Assembly: GCA_028023455.1 (NCBI GenBank)
Contig: JAQFVV010012420.1
Location: forward strand, 6,327,176-6,391,175
Length of the DNA stretch: 64,000 nucleotides
Direction: 5' to 3'
Source of the DNA: Epiperipatus broadwayi
Taxonomy: Eukaryota > Onychophora > Udeonychophora > Euonychophora > Peripatidae
Shown here one piece after another: positions 46,584-60,300 of this stretch. The notes below the pieces were generated by a model. It searched no databases, was not told where the DNA came from, and saw nothing but the letters and a program-made list of their open reading frames with translations. The position numbers and the translations under genes are program-made. The first letter of the stretch is position 1; every line of letters begins with the position of its first letter.

Positions 46584-49189
46584 TGTACCGGTCGAAAACC
46601 ACCACCCCCAATGTCAAATCGGATTCAAACTCAGCTTAACCAAAACTGAATTCAAACCCAACTTAACAGCTCAGATAGCAGAAATCGACGGCACAGTGCT
46701 ATGCGCCAAGAACTAGCTCAACGGTTGGTGAGGACTAGAGACCCTTTTACTGAGTAACACTCATATCTAAGAATTTATATACTTTGAATAATCTTATAAA
46801 TCGAATCATATGTATGTTCGGGTTGCCAACACAGACAGCGAGTATTAACATTTAAATAATTATCAAAAGAATGATGAACTAAGAAACCAAGTATGTTAGA
46901 AAATATTTAATACTAATAATAATTTGTTTTGTTCAATAAAATCGGAAGAGCATTAGTTACCTCTAGTCTTTAAAAGCATTTATAAATATAATCAGAGTAG
47001 CGGTCCTTATCATATGCCAATGGAAATTACGCAATATTGGAATTCTATGTCTATGCCCCCAACAAGAAAATATAAAGGTGGATAAAGGTATTTATTTAGA
47101 ACGGAAATGAGTATTCTACTTTTATTACGGTGGAATGTGAGATTTATTCCCACATTCGGAAATCTATTCCTGAAGAGCAAAACGTATTTCAAGGCATAAC
47201 TTTAATCTTGATTTGAGAACTGATTTAAACGAAATATACTTGAGGATTGGTTCGACTTTAATTTAAATCACTCCATCACGAATTACGAGCACGGAGCGGG
47301 TTTTACTGAAACAAGGACGCAATGGTACTGACGAATTACAAGGCAGTGAGTAAAATTGAAAGATGATTGCTAGTCGATGGTCGAAGTCCTATGGCGGCTT
47401 GCATTTGGCAAGTCTTACGCCCTTTGACTAATGGAACGGAAAGGAAGTATTTTCTTCCTCGAGAAATTTAAATGCGAAAATATGATCACCGACCAGCCTA
47501 ACGGAGCGGAAGATGGCCCTACGTCAGCAACATTTGATGATGATGACTTGATAGTCATCGTTGAAAAATAAAACCCATGTAGAATGCTCTACGTGATGAC
47601 TTGACCAATTAATTAAAGTCAAACGAGCTTTATCGAACTATTTTGAAAACATTTATAAACTATCTTAATTATGCCTTAATATTCGTGCCCTTCCTGAATA
47701 TCAATTTAAAATAACAAAAATGGAATTAAAATACATTTAACCCTTTATCGACCCTTTTTGGCAATAAAAACATTTAAGGTTATATTCGAATAAATATATA
47801 TTAGTAGAACAAGAAATCAATATTATAACATTTTGTGAGTATATAAACAATTGTAACTTAGTAGCTGGGGACATAGGTGAAAAATGAAGCTAATAGTTTA
47901 TTATTTGCCAATTATCAAATAATAAACATGTAATATTTTCTTTCGACTCGATGATTAATAGAACTTTCAAATTTAGTTCTAATGGGCGAGAATTACTATT
48001 GGAAATTAATGTTATATTATTTGCGTGAGGCAAATGGAATCAAAGGGCTCATCGAGTCGAAAGATTATTGGCATATAATTTTTAAATACGACATTAATAA
48101 AGCACACCAACATATATATATTAAACGAACCGCCAGGTAAGAAAAGAAAAAGTTTAAAGACTAGAGATTGAAAGAATTACAATATAAATTTATATTAGCA
48201 TTTTATAAAGATTTACATTAAATAATAAAGAGCTCTTAAATAGGAGGAGTATAAAATAAAGTTCGAACTGGCCAGAAAGTTTAACGTTCATATTACCCCT
48301 TCCGCTGGTCCTTAAGTTACACCTCCAAGTTGTTGAAAACGTAGGCATCATTGGTTAACTACTGGAGTAGTATTTTAGTAGCTTTCATTATTTTAGCAGA
48401 ATTATCGATCCGGAAAACGGTTCAGCAGCTCCAGTGAAGATTTCTCAGGACTTTAGGAACCGTAGCCAGATTCCTGATGTTCTAGCCCTCTATCATGATG
48501 AAATACAATTTTTATACGCACAGAGTTCACTGCACTACTCTACAACCAAAAACTCACTAGCCCCTTCTTTACTTTTCAGGGCTATATATCTACTGTTTCC
48601 TGATGCCTCCGGCTAGCGCTCATTTTGTTATCAATCTGGTTTTTTCTTATAATTAGTTGTTTTCCAAAACATTCCTTCGATAAGCTTTCAAACTAATTTG
48701 TGAATTCCTTTCCTAATTAGAAAATGAATTCTTAAAGTCTGAAATGATTTTAATTAAAAATTGAATTCTTATCTTTTTTTAATTAATAAAACTTTACTGT
48801 TGTTTTTGAGAATTTGAAAGCCCATGGAAGGAATGTAGCTTTTAATCGCAAACTTTAACAAATTATTTAAAAGTACAAAAAAAAAACAAGTATTCCCGAC
48901 GCAATGAAACTTTCGAAAATTATATATATTTAAATATTTACAAATATATACGCACAATCCACGCAATTGTAATATATATAAATTCATGAATATTTTATCA
49001 TGAATTTATTAAGAGAATTGCTCAATTTTAAACTGAAACTAATTGATTTTAATACACATTTGAAATAAATTATTCATTATGGAAATTAGCGTGGATTGAA
49101 CGTATAAAGCCCCATTGCATCGGAAATTTAAGGTTAGTATTAGGGTAACTAACATGAAGCTAGGATCGAACTCAGATCCGACTGCTTCA
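46584..49189 (-). repeat. Left LTR (3' LTR in coding orientation)
   Basis: 2606 bp, TG...CA. It differs from the right LTR mainly in its first 600 bp, for example TTTTACTGAGTAACACTC against TTGCACTGACACG near 46.75/51.92 kb, and AATCGGAAGAGCATTAGTTA against AATATAGATTGCATTAGTGA. The remaining 2 kb is nearly identical. The open frames in it are short (a 60-codon frame is present in both LTRs) and not recognisable. Confidence 0.9.
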
Positions 49190-49204
49190 TTTCTTTTCAC
49201 TTCA
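49190..49204 (-). other. Putative polypurine tract
   Basis: On the minus strand GAAGTGAAAAGAAA immediately precedes the LTR start TGAAGCAG. This is the position and composition of the plus-strand primer in LTR retrotransposons, and it fixes the element's orientation. Confidence 0.6.
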
Positions 49205-49462
49205 AAAAAAAACAATGAAAAAAAAATGACTTTACTTATGCAGGATATAGTTGCATAAGTGTATAGACTCTGGGAGAACAGCAGAGAGTGTGAATAATAG
49301 AACCTGCCCAAGCTACAAATTGTACATGTCTCACTGCGATCCATTTTTTGAATATTCAACTTATAAATGGGTTTATAATAAATCAGTCCGTTTATCAAGT
49401 TTCATTTTCCTAGGGTCATGTCAGTTGGTCTTCTGTATATATATCTGTCATTACAGTTTGTC

Positions 49463-50281
49463 TTATTGTTTCCCTGGATCAGGTGGTACATATGGTTTTA
49501 ACTGTCTGGCATTGTAAAGGTCATAGTCCTGGTCTTCCCTGGTTGTCGTCAAGTTCCCATAGTCTATTGCTGTTATTAATTCTGTGGCCTTTTCTGCGAC
49601 GGAATGCACAAAAAACAATTCTTTAACATTATCTCTATGAACGATGGGTTTCTCTCCTGGGTCTTCTTTGAAAGTCTGAATCTGTATCAAGGATCCAGGC
49701 ATTGGCGTCTGTAACCTCTTCATACTAAGTTGAGGACTCATCATCTGTCCCATTTCCACTTTTAATTTCATTTGACTAGTGGTCTGAACATCTTTTTCTT
49801 TCTCTATATCTATATCAGCTTCCTCCACTGTTTCATAATTGGACTCATCCTCACCACTGTCGCCTTCCTTGCTATCTACAACTTCCTTTGGTGTGGCCTG
49901 ATCATCTTTATCATCTATTTTTGGGGCTTCAGAGGGATTTATATCTTTCTCTATATCTATATCAGCTTCTTCCCCTGTTGCGTAATTGGACTCATCCTCA
50001 CCACTGTCGTCTTCCTTGCTATCTACAACTTCCTTTGGTGTGGCCTGATCATCTTCATCATCTATTGTTGGGGCTTCAGAGGGATTTATGTCTTGCTGAA
50101 GCTTTACATTCTCTGGGTTTGAGTTGGCTCGGATGCCTCGTGCTTCATCCATCCTTACAAACCTTTCCATCATCATCATCAGTACCTTTCGGTGTTCTCT
50201 CATTTCTCTAAGGATCGTTTGGAAAGTGTCTTTTCCCATTTTTGAAAACAAGAAAATAATGTAATAACAATCAATAAACAC
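49463..50281 (-). CDS. Acidic repeat-containing ORF of the LTR element (gag start and pol end?)
   Basis: This open frame has 272 codons; a likelier start is the Met at codon 15 (MGKDTFQTILREMREH). The N-terminal 50 residues are helical with four consecutive Met. They are followed by two copies of a 49-residue acidic repeat (DINPSEAP...IDD..DQATPKEVVDSKE...GEDESNY), then a basic linker and the C-terminal segment VKELFFVHSVAEKATELI...YDLYNARQLKPYVPPDP. The last part resembles the C-terminal tail after the integrase domain in gypsy-type Pol proteins (NARQLKPY), whereas the start resembles a short gag N-terminus. I infer an in-frame deletion that fused the two ends of a gag-pol. It has no enzyme domain, zinc knuckle or membrane segment. 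It could instead be a novel structural protein. Confidence 0.6.
   Translation of the reverse strand: MFIDCYYIIFLFSKMGKDTFQTILREMREHRKVLMMMMERFVRMDEARGIRANSNPENVKLQQDINPSEAPTIDDEDDQATPKEVVDSKEDDSGEDESNYATGEEADIDIEKDINPSEAPKIDDKDDQATPKEVVDSKEGDSGEDESNYETVEEADIDIEKEKDVQTTSQMKLKVEMGQMMSPQLSMKRLQTPMPGSLIQIQTFKEDPGEKPIVHRDNVKELFFVHSVAEKATELITAIDYGNLTTTREDQDYDLYNARQLKPYVPPDPGKQ
49801..50094 (-). repeat. Two 147-bp coding tandem repeats
   Basis: TCTCTATATCTATATCAGCT at 49801 recurs at 49948. The period is 147 bp (49 codons), in frame. The copies differ at about eight positions, partly changing amino acids (T/K, E/D/G) and keeping the acidic character. Confidence 0.9.
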
Positions 50282-51752
50282 TGCAAATCAACTTATAGAC
50301 TCTCTGTATGCTTAAATAATATTTTTTTTCTTTAGTAAATTTTAACTAGGTCTCTGACTACAGGTCCATTGTCCCAATCTTCACTAGCTGCTGCATATTA
50401 TTTCCCCAATCTATGTAATCTGCCTTTTTTGGTTTACCTACGTTTTCTTGGTTGGCTCTTTATATTAACTGTTTGAGTGAGACATGTATTCAAAAATATT
50501 AAAGATAAGAAAAAAAAACATTATTCACTTTCCCTTTGTTCAACGGTTCTGTTCTCCCATGTCTGAAAAAAAAACTACAGTGATATACAAATATTATGTA
50601 TTAGCAGATACAACAAATCATTCTGTATTGAACACACTTGGTTTTTTATTATGGCGATTGACCCACTACTGTGCTGACAATCAATTTTGCTGACAAATTT
50701 ATTTATATGGGCGCCAGTGAGCAAAATGAGATCAATAGGGCATGTGATATAACCCATTGACCCCCAAACCACATATGATTGACTTAACTTTTGATAAAAC
50801 AATTGAATTGATGATGAGTAATATTATTTAATAACAGCTAACGCGTTCATGACCTGAGTTTAAATATAGGAGTTCACTACTTCATTTTTACCAAGCACGA
50901 GGCTTTAACACCAAAAAAAAAATGTCAAAATTAATATTACAAGAACTTTTATTGGAGATATTATTCTAAATCTTGCTAGCATGAAAGCGTGCAAACCATT
51001 TAAGCATTTTGCCAACTGCATCTGGCTGCTTGGTGTACACAAAGGGTCTTCACCTGCTTTGAGGTTACTCTAGAAATTATTGTCATTAAAGCGTAATGTC
51101 ACACTTCATCGGACCGCTTGACAGATAATTCCCAGTTTGAAGGTCTTCGCCTACTTTGAGACTACTAAAAATACGGAGCGAACATTTAATATATATGCTA
51201 GCAAGCAATACTTTGAAATTAAGACTCTTATATGATATCATATTAGATATTTTATATTATAACAACTGAGATGAACAAAATTAATTTTGACACAGACAAA
51301 ATATTTCATTTATAAAATATTTCATTTATTTTACCCCAATGCTTTGATCTATGGACTCTTACTACTTTGCTAACGATAATTTTCTTACTGTCATGAACGC
51401 GTAACACAAACGTATAATATATATATACTGATATAGTACACGTATAATTAATATATATACATATGAATAATTATTTTAACTAACGAATCTTTTACTGAAC
51501 GAACATTTAAAAAAAATAATCTTGAAAACATTTTTATAAGAAAGAATTAGAAAATGATATTTTAATTTATTAAATCATTTCAGTATATATATAACACTTT
51601 TTTTTTTAAAAAAAAAATATCACTCTACAGAAACAATTACTTTATTGGGATTTCAATTAACTGAGTAACTAAAATCACAATTCTAATCTCCAGGGCATGT
51701 GTGGGGTTTATTAAGTCGAGCCACAACGATTGGGCAGCCAAAAACATAACCA
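50282..51752 (-). other. Internal leader region of the LTR element
   Basis: 1.47 kb between the ORF and the 5' LTR on the minus strand, with no convincing coding capacity. The bases next to the LTR read TGGTTATGTTTTTGG on the minus strand; TGG would pair with a tRNA CCA end, but I could not assign a tRNA. Confidence 0.5.
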
Positions 51753-54354
51753 TGTACCGGTCGAAAACCACCACCCCCAATGTCAAATCGGATTCAAACT
51801 CAGCTTAACCAAAACTGAATTCAAACCCAACTTAACAGCTCAGATAGCAGAAATCGACGGCACAGTGCTATGCGCCAAGAACTAGCTCAACGGTTGGTGA
51901 GGACTAGAGACCCTTGCACTGACACGAATATCTAATAATTAATTACTTTGAATAATCTTATAAATCGAATCATATGTATGTTCGGGTTGCCAACACAGAC
52001 AGCGAGTATTAACATTTAAATAATTATCAAAAGAATGATGAACTAAGAAACCAAGTATGTTATAAAATATTTAATAATAATAATAATTTGTTTTGTTCAA
52101 GAAAATATAGATTGCATTAGTGATCTCTAGTCTTTAAAAGAATTTATAAATATAATCAGAGTAGCGGTCCTTATCATATGCCAATGGAAATTACGCAATA
52201 TTGGAATTCTATGTCTATGCCCCCAACAAGAAAATATAAAGGTGGATAAAGGTATTTATTTAGAACGGAAATGATTGTTCTAATTTTATTACGGTGGAAT
52301 GTGAGATTTATTCCCACATTCGGAAATCTATTCCTGAAGAGCAAAACGTATTTCAAGGCATAACTTTAATCTTGATTTGAAAACTGATTTAAACGAAATA
52401 TACTTGAGGATTGGTTCGACTTTAATTTAAATCACTCCATCACGAATTACGAGCACGGAGCGGGTTTTACTGAAACAAGGACGCAATGGTACTGACGAAT
52501 TACAAGGCAGTGAGTAAAATTGAAAGATGATTGCTAGTCGATGGTCGAAGTCCTATGGCGGCTTGCATTTGGCAAGTCTTACGCCCTTTGACTAATGGAA
52601 CGGAAAGGAAGTATTTTCTTCCTCGAGAAATTTAAATGCGAAAATATGATCACCGACCAGCCTAACGGAGCGGAAGATGGCCCTACGTCAGCAACATTTG
52701 ATGATGATGACTTGATAGTCATCGTTGAAAAATAAAACCCATGTAGAATGCTCTACGTGATGACTTGACCAATTAATTAAAGTCAAACGAGCTTTATCGA
52801 ACTATTTTGAAAACATTTATAAACTATCTTAATTATGCCTTAATATTCGTGCCCTTCCTGAATATCAATTTAAAATAACAAAAATGGAATTAAAATACAT
52901 TTAACCCTTTATCGACCCTTTTTGGCAATAAAAACATTTAAGGTTATATTCGAATAAATATATATTAGTAGAACAAGAAATCAATATTATAACATTTTGT
53001 GAGTATATAAACAATTGTAACTTAGTAGCTGGGGACATAGGTGAAAAATGAAGCTAATAGTTTATTATTTGCCAATTATCAAATAATAAACATGTAATAT
53101 TTTCTTTCGACTCGATGATTAATAGAACTTTCAAATTTAGTTCTAATGGGCGAGAATTACTATTGGAAATTAATGTTATATTATTTGCGTGAGGCAAATG
53201 GAATCAAAGGGCTCATCGAGTCGAAAGATTATTGGCATATAATTTTTAAATACGACATTAATAAAGCACACCAACATATATATATTAAACGAACCGCCAG
53301 GTAAGAAAAGAAAAAGTTTAAAGACTAGAGATTGAAAGAATTACAATATAAATTTATATTAGCATTTTATAAAGATTTACATTAAATAATAAAGAGCTCT
53401 TAAATAGGAGGAGTATAAAATAAAGTTCGAACTGGCCAGAAAGTTTAACGTTCATATTACCCCTTCCGCTGGTCCTTAAGTTACACCTCCAAGTTGTTGA
53501 AAACGTAGGCATCATTGGTTAACTACTGGAGTAGTATTTTAGTAGCTTTCATTATTTTAGCAGAATTATCGATCCGGAAAACGGTTCAGCAGCTCCAGTG
53601 AAGATTCCTCGGGACTTTAGGAACCATAGCCAGATTCCTGATGTTCTAGCCCTCTATCATGATGAAATACAATTTTTATACGCACAGAGTTCACTGCACT
53701 ACTCTACAACCAAAAACTCACTAGCCCCTTCTTTACTTTTCAGGGCTATATATCTACTGTTTCCTGATGCCTCCGGCTAGCGCTCATTTTATTATCAATC
53801 TCTCTTTTTTTTATAATTAGTTGTTTTCCAAAACATTCCTTCGATAAGCTTTCAAACTAATTTGTGAATTCCTTTCCTAATTAGAAAATGAATTCTTAAA
53901 GTCTGAAATGATTTTAATTAAAAATTGAATTCTTATCTTTTTTTAATTAATAAAACTTTACTGTTGTTTTTGAGAATTTGAAAGCCCATGGAAGGAATGT
54001 AGCTTTTAATCGCAAAACTTTAACAAATTATTTAAAAGTACAAAAAAAAAACAAGTATTCCCGACGCAATGAAACTTTCGAAAATTATATATATTTAAAT
54101 ATTTACAAATATATACGCACAATCCACGCAATTGTAATATATATAAATTCATGAATATTTTATCATGAATTTATTAAGAGAATTGCTCAATTTTAAACTG
54201 AAACTAATTGATTTTAATACACATTTGAAATAAATTATTCATTATGGAAATTAGCGTGGATTGAACGTATAAAGCCCCATTGCATCGGAAATTTAAGGTT
54301 AGTATTAGGGTAACTAACATGAAGCTAGGATCGAACTCAGATCCGACTGCTTCA
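51753..54354 (-). repeat. Right LTR (5' LTR in coding orientation)
   Basis: 2602 bp, TG...CA, matching 46584-49189. It ends in GACTGCTTCA, followed by an (AT)n run. Confidence 0.9.
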
Positions 54355-57300
54355 ATATATATATATATATATTGTGCCCTTGTCTGTAGGTCATAATAAG
54401 GTAGAAAGGTCAATTACTAAAAAATTTTAAATTTTAAGTTATATTTGTATGATATATAAATAATAGTAGGATAATTAAATTTTATAGTACAATTTAAAGC
54501 TGAAAATACCTGGTATATAAAAATGTAATAGATTATTTTAAAAGAAAACAGTTAAATAAAGCTTAATTATATCCTTGCTTATGGTTGTAAAAGCTGGCCA
54601 TATAAAATAATACAGCTATAAATAGTTAAAAGTATATTAATAATTTGAATATAATATTTTTAAAACTAATAAATTAAATAAATGCTAGATGTAGTGTTAT
54701 AATTATATTTAATAATCAAAATTAATAGAGTATATTTTATTATAAACTTTGGGATGGTGAGAATTATATTTAGTTCTACAAGTTTTAAATTATTTTCCAA
54801 ATTTTTATAAAATATATCAGTTTTGGTAATTTAGACCGAGACATAAATAAAAAATCATCTGATAAAATTAGTAAACACGTGACTGTATATTATATACCTT
54901 CACACACACGCTTGTTAAAATAATAATAAAGTTTGTGAATTTGAAACTAGATATAATTGCCATCGATCATTAAAGTAAAAGTTGAAATATTAAATATTGT
55001 TTTAACAATTATTTTTAAAGTTTAAATAATTTTGATAAAACTATAATGGAATTTAAAAATACTAGTCTAAATAATATTTTGAGACATTACGTCATCAATT
55101 CTTTATTTTTAAAAGTCTAATCTGTTATATAACTAAATGTGTAAATTTGTTCGCGCTAAAAAAGTCATTAACCAATCAACAGAGGTAAATTAGCAGACAA
55201 AATATAAGAATTATACAGAGCGGGGGGAGAAGTAATGTGTAAGTGAAAGAGAAAGTAACATATTTTTTTAGCTGGTAACACCGTAGCTGGAAAAGTGATA
55301 TAAATTTAAAATTTTGTATTTATTTTAAAAGTTCTTTTGTAACATATAATATATTTTGACTGCCTCTACATGGATTGCTAATTTTAAAAGTTATCTTACC
55401 AGGGAATTTTATTCAAGTTTAACCAAAAGCCTACAGTAAAGATGGAAGTACAAGGAAAAATACCTAAAAATAGTGCTAAAGGAAAAATATTTGGAAAGTG
55501 TCTTAATACAGCTTTATTTATGCTCAACCAGAAACTTATCATTATAACTCAAAGAAATATAATTGGGACGCTATATGAAAACTTAAAAGAGAAGTTACTT
55601 GTCGTCAGGAAAAAATTATGACGCACAATTTTATAAGGCTACTTTGAAGTTATTTTATTCTTCTCTATGGAAAAATTTAATATGCGTTTTTATTACAAAG
55701 AAAAATTATGTAAATGTATAATGAAGAAAAAGTGTTCATCTTTTAAAAAGAAACATTATAAAAATATGGTACCTGAATTTTAAATAAAGAAGAAAAAAGT
55801 TATAGAATAATATGAAAGTACTATTATACGTTTTATGGAAAAGAACAGAAAACTTCCTCTGAGAGGAATTAATTAAATATTATAAAGTATTCAATGGAAG
55901 AAATGCTTGATTTAGAAAAGATAAAATTAAATTACTTAATGAAAATGGATCCAGGAAAACAGAAAAATTTACTGAATATTTAAATAAAAGTACCTAGAAG
56001 ATGCATCGGAAAAGTCGCGCGGGAAAATGCTAGCAGACAATATTAGAAGAGAATATGGAGACGTTTTTTCTTTACAGGATTAATTGATATCAAGAATTAA
56101 TAATAGTATTAATTATTTTAAAACCAAGGATTGTTGTCTATGAAGATTTATCAAACAGAGTAATAATTGTTTTGCCTTAAAATAGAACATTAAGTGACTG
56201 AAGAAGAAATAATATATTTTTTTTTAGCTTTAATATGAACGGTTCAAGAAAGTTTGATGAAGAAGTATCGTAAATATAATTTAAATATTTTTTATTAATT
56301 TATTTTAAAATATAAAATGTTATGTGAGATTAGGGAAAACATATAAACATAATTTTAGTAATATTAAAAAATTAAATATAATAGCTTAATAGAATGATAG
56401 AAATATTGTTTTAAAAATAAAATGTATGTATGGAAGTTTTATATCTACAAGAATCAATGGGATGGTGAAGCCTATAGAACACGATCGAGAAGATAAAGAT
56501 CGTTTTGGTAATTTTGATATTTATTCATAATGCATAATGTATTTTTTTTAGATCGTCTATTGATTAAGAATGATGTGTGAAAGTTTAAATTCTATGTTCA
56601 CATTTTATACAACATTTTTGACATATTATGAGATAGGAGTAATTTTAAATATGCATGCAATAAGTTATTTAAAGTATAATTAATAATATAAGTTATCAGA
56701 ACAATTGTGTGATTCTTTTGAACTTTCATGTTGTAAAGTATTCAGATATTTTAAAATAGTTTGTATATGATAAATATACGAGAAAAGTAGTAAAAGATTT
56801 TCTTAAAGAACAGCGGTATAGTTTTTGAAATAAAATGAATTTTATTATTGTTAGAAATGCAGATAGGAATTTGTCGATGTACTGTATAGAAAAATCATGA
56901 GAAATAAGATCGGATAGTGACTTGGTAGTACTAATGTAGAGGAAACCAAGATGATGTTTTTGTTAAGAAATAAGAAAAATAAAGTATTTGGATCATAGTT
57001 AGTTTGTGTGATTTCAGTATAGTTAACTATGCCCTATGACTGAACACATATATTTTGGACAGTGTTTTTGCGTATCTTTAAACTTTTTGATGTTATATAA
57101 AGCTGAAGAAATAGCTTTAGCATCACTCCTATAATAGAGGTTGGTAGACAGATAAAGGTCACTCCTCTATAGTGTCTTTAAATTCACTGTGCCATTATTG
57201 TCAAGGTTTATGACGGATAATATTCTAGTTATATTTTTGATCCTATGCATCTATTTTCGCTATCCTTGTTTCGTGAATCTGCATCGTCAGAGAGATATTT

Positions 57301-60300
57301 TCAAAGAAATAATGAATAAAATAGAATTGAAGATATGTTATCATTTATGTAAGAATAGTTTATTTACTGGAATGTAGAGAATTGTGTAATTTTAAAAGTG
57401 AAAGTACAAAATATCATAAAGAGAGAAAGAATCATATAATACAGTTTATAAATTAATTCGGAAATGAATATAAGATTTTTAAAAGAGAAATCTAAACAAA
57501 GTTTTTTTTTTATAAAAGTGATAATAAAATTTTAATGTTTTAAATAATATTTAGAAAATAAATATTGCATATTTATTAAGAAAATAATTCAATAGTGTGT
57601 AATAAACATATACTTGTGCATGGTATGTTAATGGTTGTAAGTATATCATCCGAAGTAAGGCTTAAATGAGTATATTGTGATTAACAAACATCGGATAATG
57701 AACTATAAAACTTAATACCAAATGTAGAAGAATGTTTGAATTTGTAGGATTCCATACCACCAATATAAAGCTAGAATTTTATTGTTTTGTATAATTTTTA
57801 CTACGAATGTAATTTTGTAAAATTAAAAATATAATTTTAATAATAGTAGGGATACAAAGTGTTAATGATAATCCGATAAGAAATTCATTTTGTAACAAGA
57901 TAACCATAATAAGAAATCCAATAATAATAATACTGTATTTTCTTAAGCATTTAAAAGATAAGAGTTAACTAGGAAAACAAATAGAAGTTTGATTTTCATT
58001 TTTTATAAACTAGTAAAATAATTTTGTGATAAGAGAGTAAGGATATCCAGTGTACATAATGTAAAATATTGTTATTTGTTTATGTTATTAATAAACTTTG
58101 TTGTAAATTTATTTTAAAGCTTTGTGTCTTCGTTGTTATTTCTCCACATGGATGCATGATATCACAATACATTTATAATTGAAACAGATATATAGTTTTT
58201 GCACAAAAAGGTAAACATAAAAGTGTTATAATCATTTTGAGAATTTATTAATATTATAAAATTAAAAGATCATAATTATATCATTTATTGGTCATAAGTT
58301 GGTTGCCACAATATTACATTAAAATATATGCTAATGTTGCCACACGTATTCTGTTGTCAGATTATTAAAATACTACCACGTACGTATTTATTTATTTTAT
58401 TTAGGAAGAAATAAGATTATATTATACTATTGTTGTTATTATTATTATTTATTATTGTTAGTTACTGCGTAGTGAATTATGACATAAAATTCCCTTTTCA
58501 TAGTTTACTACCGTAATTTTAAATCAGTTAGAGTACAATTTATGAACCTGAGATTTATGTCATTTTATTTATTTTATTTATTTTCTTCATTTTTATTTAA
58601 TTGAGCTAGATTCTTATTATGAAGAATATAATAGATGATTATTATTTTAATCGTAGTGAAAGAGCTTAGAAAGTCGTAAGAATACTATGAGTTAGTTATT
58701 TAGTATAGTAAAAGGGGGGGAATAGTATTCTTATGCCATTGAGATAGTATCATGTGGATAATATCTCAATGTAGTCTATCTCGTTCCCCGTGTCGTCACT
58801 CCATGTCTCATGAAAATAGTAAATATTTGTTAATTCATTTTAAAAATATAACCGTATTTGTATTTTAAAGATTAGAGCTAGTAATCATTTTAATTAATGC
58901 GGAATATTTCATTTATTTATTTGTTAAACTGAGCTAGAACCCGGAATATTTAAACAGTATATACAAATTTTGGAGAGGACGATCGAGCGGAGCGGGGGGG
59001 AGAGGTTAGAATATATATATAAGAATCCTAATGTATTTTCATAATTTACATATCCAAAATATAATGGCAATTCTTATTTATTGTGTTTTTTTCTATAACT
59101 TCTATCTGTACATGAATGTGATACGAGTCAATGTGATTTCAAAATATTTTAAATAGCATAATAATATATTGCAGCTAATAAGAAATACACACATATAACT
59201 AATGGTAAACATAAAATTTCAAAATATTGGACATGACTGGCAAATGCATAAACATTAAATATAATAGAGATAAAACATATTATATTAGTAATAATCTTAT
59301 GATAATATAATACTATATCAGTTATAACCTTTGTGAACTTCTTATAAAGACCAAATGTTGGCTGTTTACCAATAAATAACTCTATAAACTGCATAATAAT
59401 GATAAGTGATGATAGCAAATATAATGAAATGTGTCTTTTCTTTATCTGGACATAAATATCAAATATAGTTTACCTTTATATTTCATAAATACATTTTGCA
59501 TAATAATATTTTTTTTCTTTTTTTTTAACACTCATAGTTCTTTAATTGACATCAGCTTTGAGCTAACTAGCGATGGAGATAATTTTATTCTGGACAGCGA
59601 ATCATTTAAAACAACACACCCACAGTTTTATCACTTCTTTAAAATAATAATAATAATCGTGCCCTTCCTTGTAAAATTTGCACTTATTAACAATACAAAT
59701 AGTGGAGTATTATTATGGATTCGAATCCCCCTTTCATGAATATTTGGACATTTTATTTTAAAGAGTCTGCTATAGCTTTTTGCATGCTTATCCTGTACAA
59801 TTCTAGTAAAAATAATTCACTTGTTGAATGAAATTTATTTCACATGTATAAAATCTTAATTAATCTGGATATTCCTATATAAAATAAAACTGATAATAAT
59901 TTTTTTTTTTTAACTTCTGTAGATATATTATGAAGATAAAGTTTGCCTTATTTTACTACAGTATCTCACATTATTCTATAAAGTTATTAGTTTATTAATT
60001 TGAAGGTGAACGCTAAGATCAATAACAAGTAAATTACTCTTCTTTTAAAATGAATAACTATGAACAGGCTTTTTCATATTTAGTAATACATTTGAAGATA
60101 AGAGTTTTCTATATTATTTTTCTTCCTTTGAATTAATACTTTTCACATTTTAATTGTAAGATGTATAATTATCAATCATCATAAATAATTTTCCCAAAAT
60201 AAAAAATAAAAATCACATTTTAATTGTAAGATGTATAATTATCAATCATCATAAATAATTTTCCCCCAAAAAAAAAAAAAATAATAATAATTGTTATCCT

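Larger units (their letters stand above)
46584..54354 (-). mobile_element. LTR retrotransposon with 2.6-kb LTRs, non-autonomous
   Basis: Two almost identical direct repeats (46584-49189 and 51753-54354) both begin TGTACCGGTCG and end GACTGCTTCA, so they have TG...CA ends. They enclose 2.56 kb. ATAT flanks both outer ends (46580-46583 and 54355-54358), a possible 4-bp target duplication, weak evidence in AT-rich DNA. Orientation is minus. A purine-rich tract lies directly inside the left repeat, and the right repeat is followed inwards on the minus strand by TGG, as expected at a primer-binding site. Only one open frame exists and there is no protease, RT, RNase H or integrase core, so movement would need proteins from another element. 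LTRs longer than the interior are unusual. Confidence 0.85.

Noticed and set aside
48434-48616. 60-codon frame present in both LTRs (also 53598-53780)
   Set aside because: Its conservation follows from LTR identity. Length and composition do not support a protein.
49772-50211. Overlapping plus-strand frames of 116 and 107 codons opposite the LTR-element ORF
   Set aside because: They are the antisense shadow of the 147-bp acidic repeats; the apparent hydrophobic protein is the complement of Glu/Asp codons.
46584-54354. Simple segmental duplication of 2.6 kb
   Set aside because: TG...CA ends, a polypurine tract next to one copy, ATAT on both sides and a retroelement-like ORF in between favour LTRs.
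55217-59000. LTR pair suggested by two G-rich words (GAGCGGGGGGAGA)
   Set aside because: The sequences around the two words do not align, so they are not terminal repeats.
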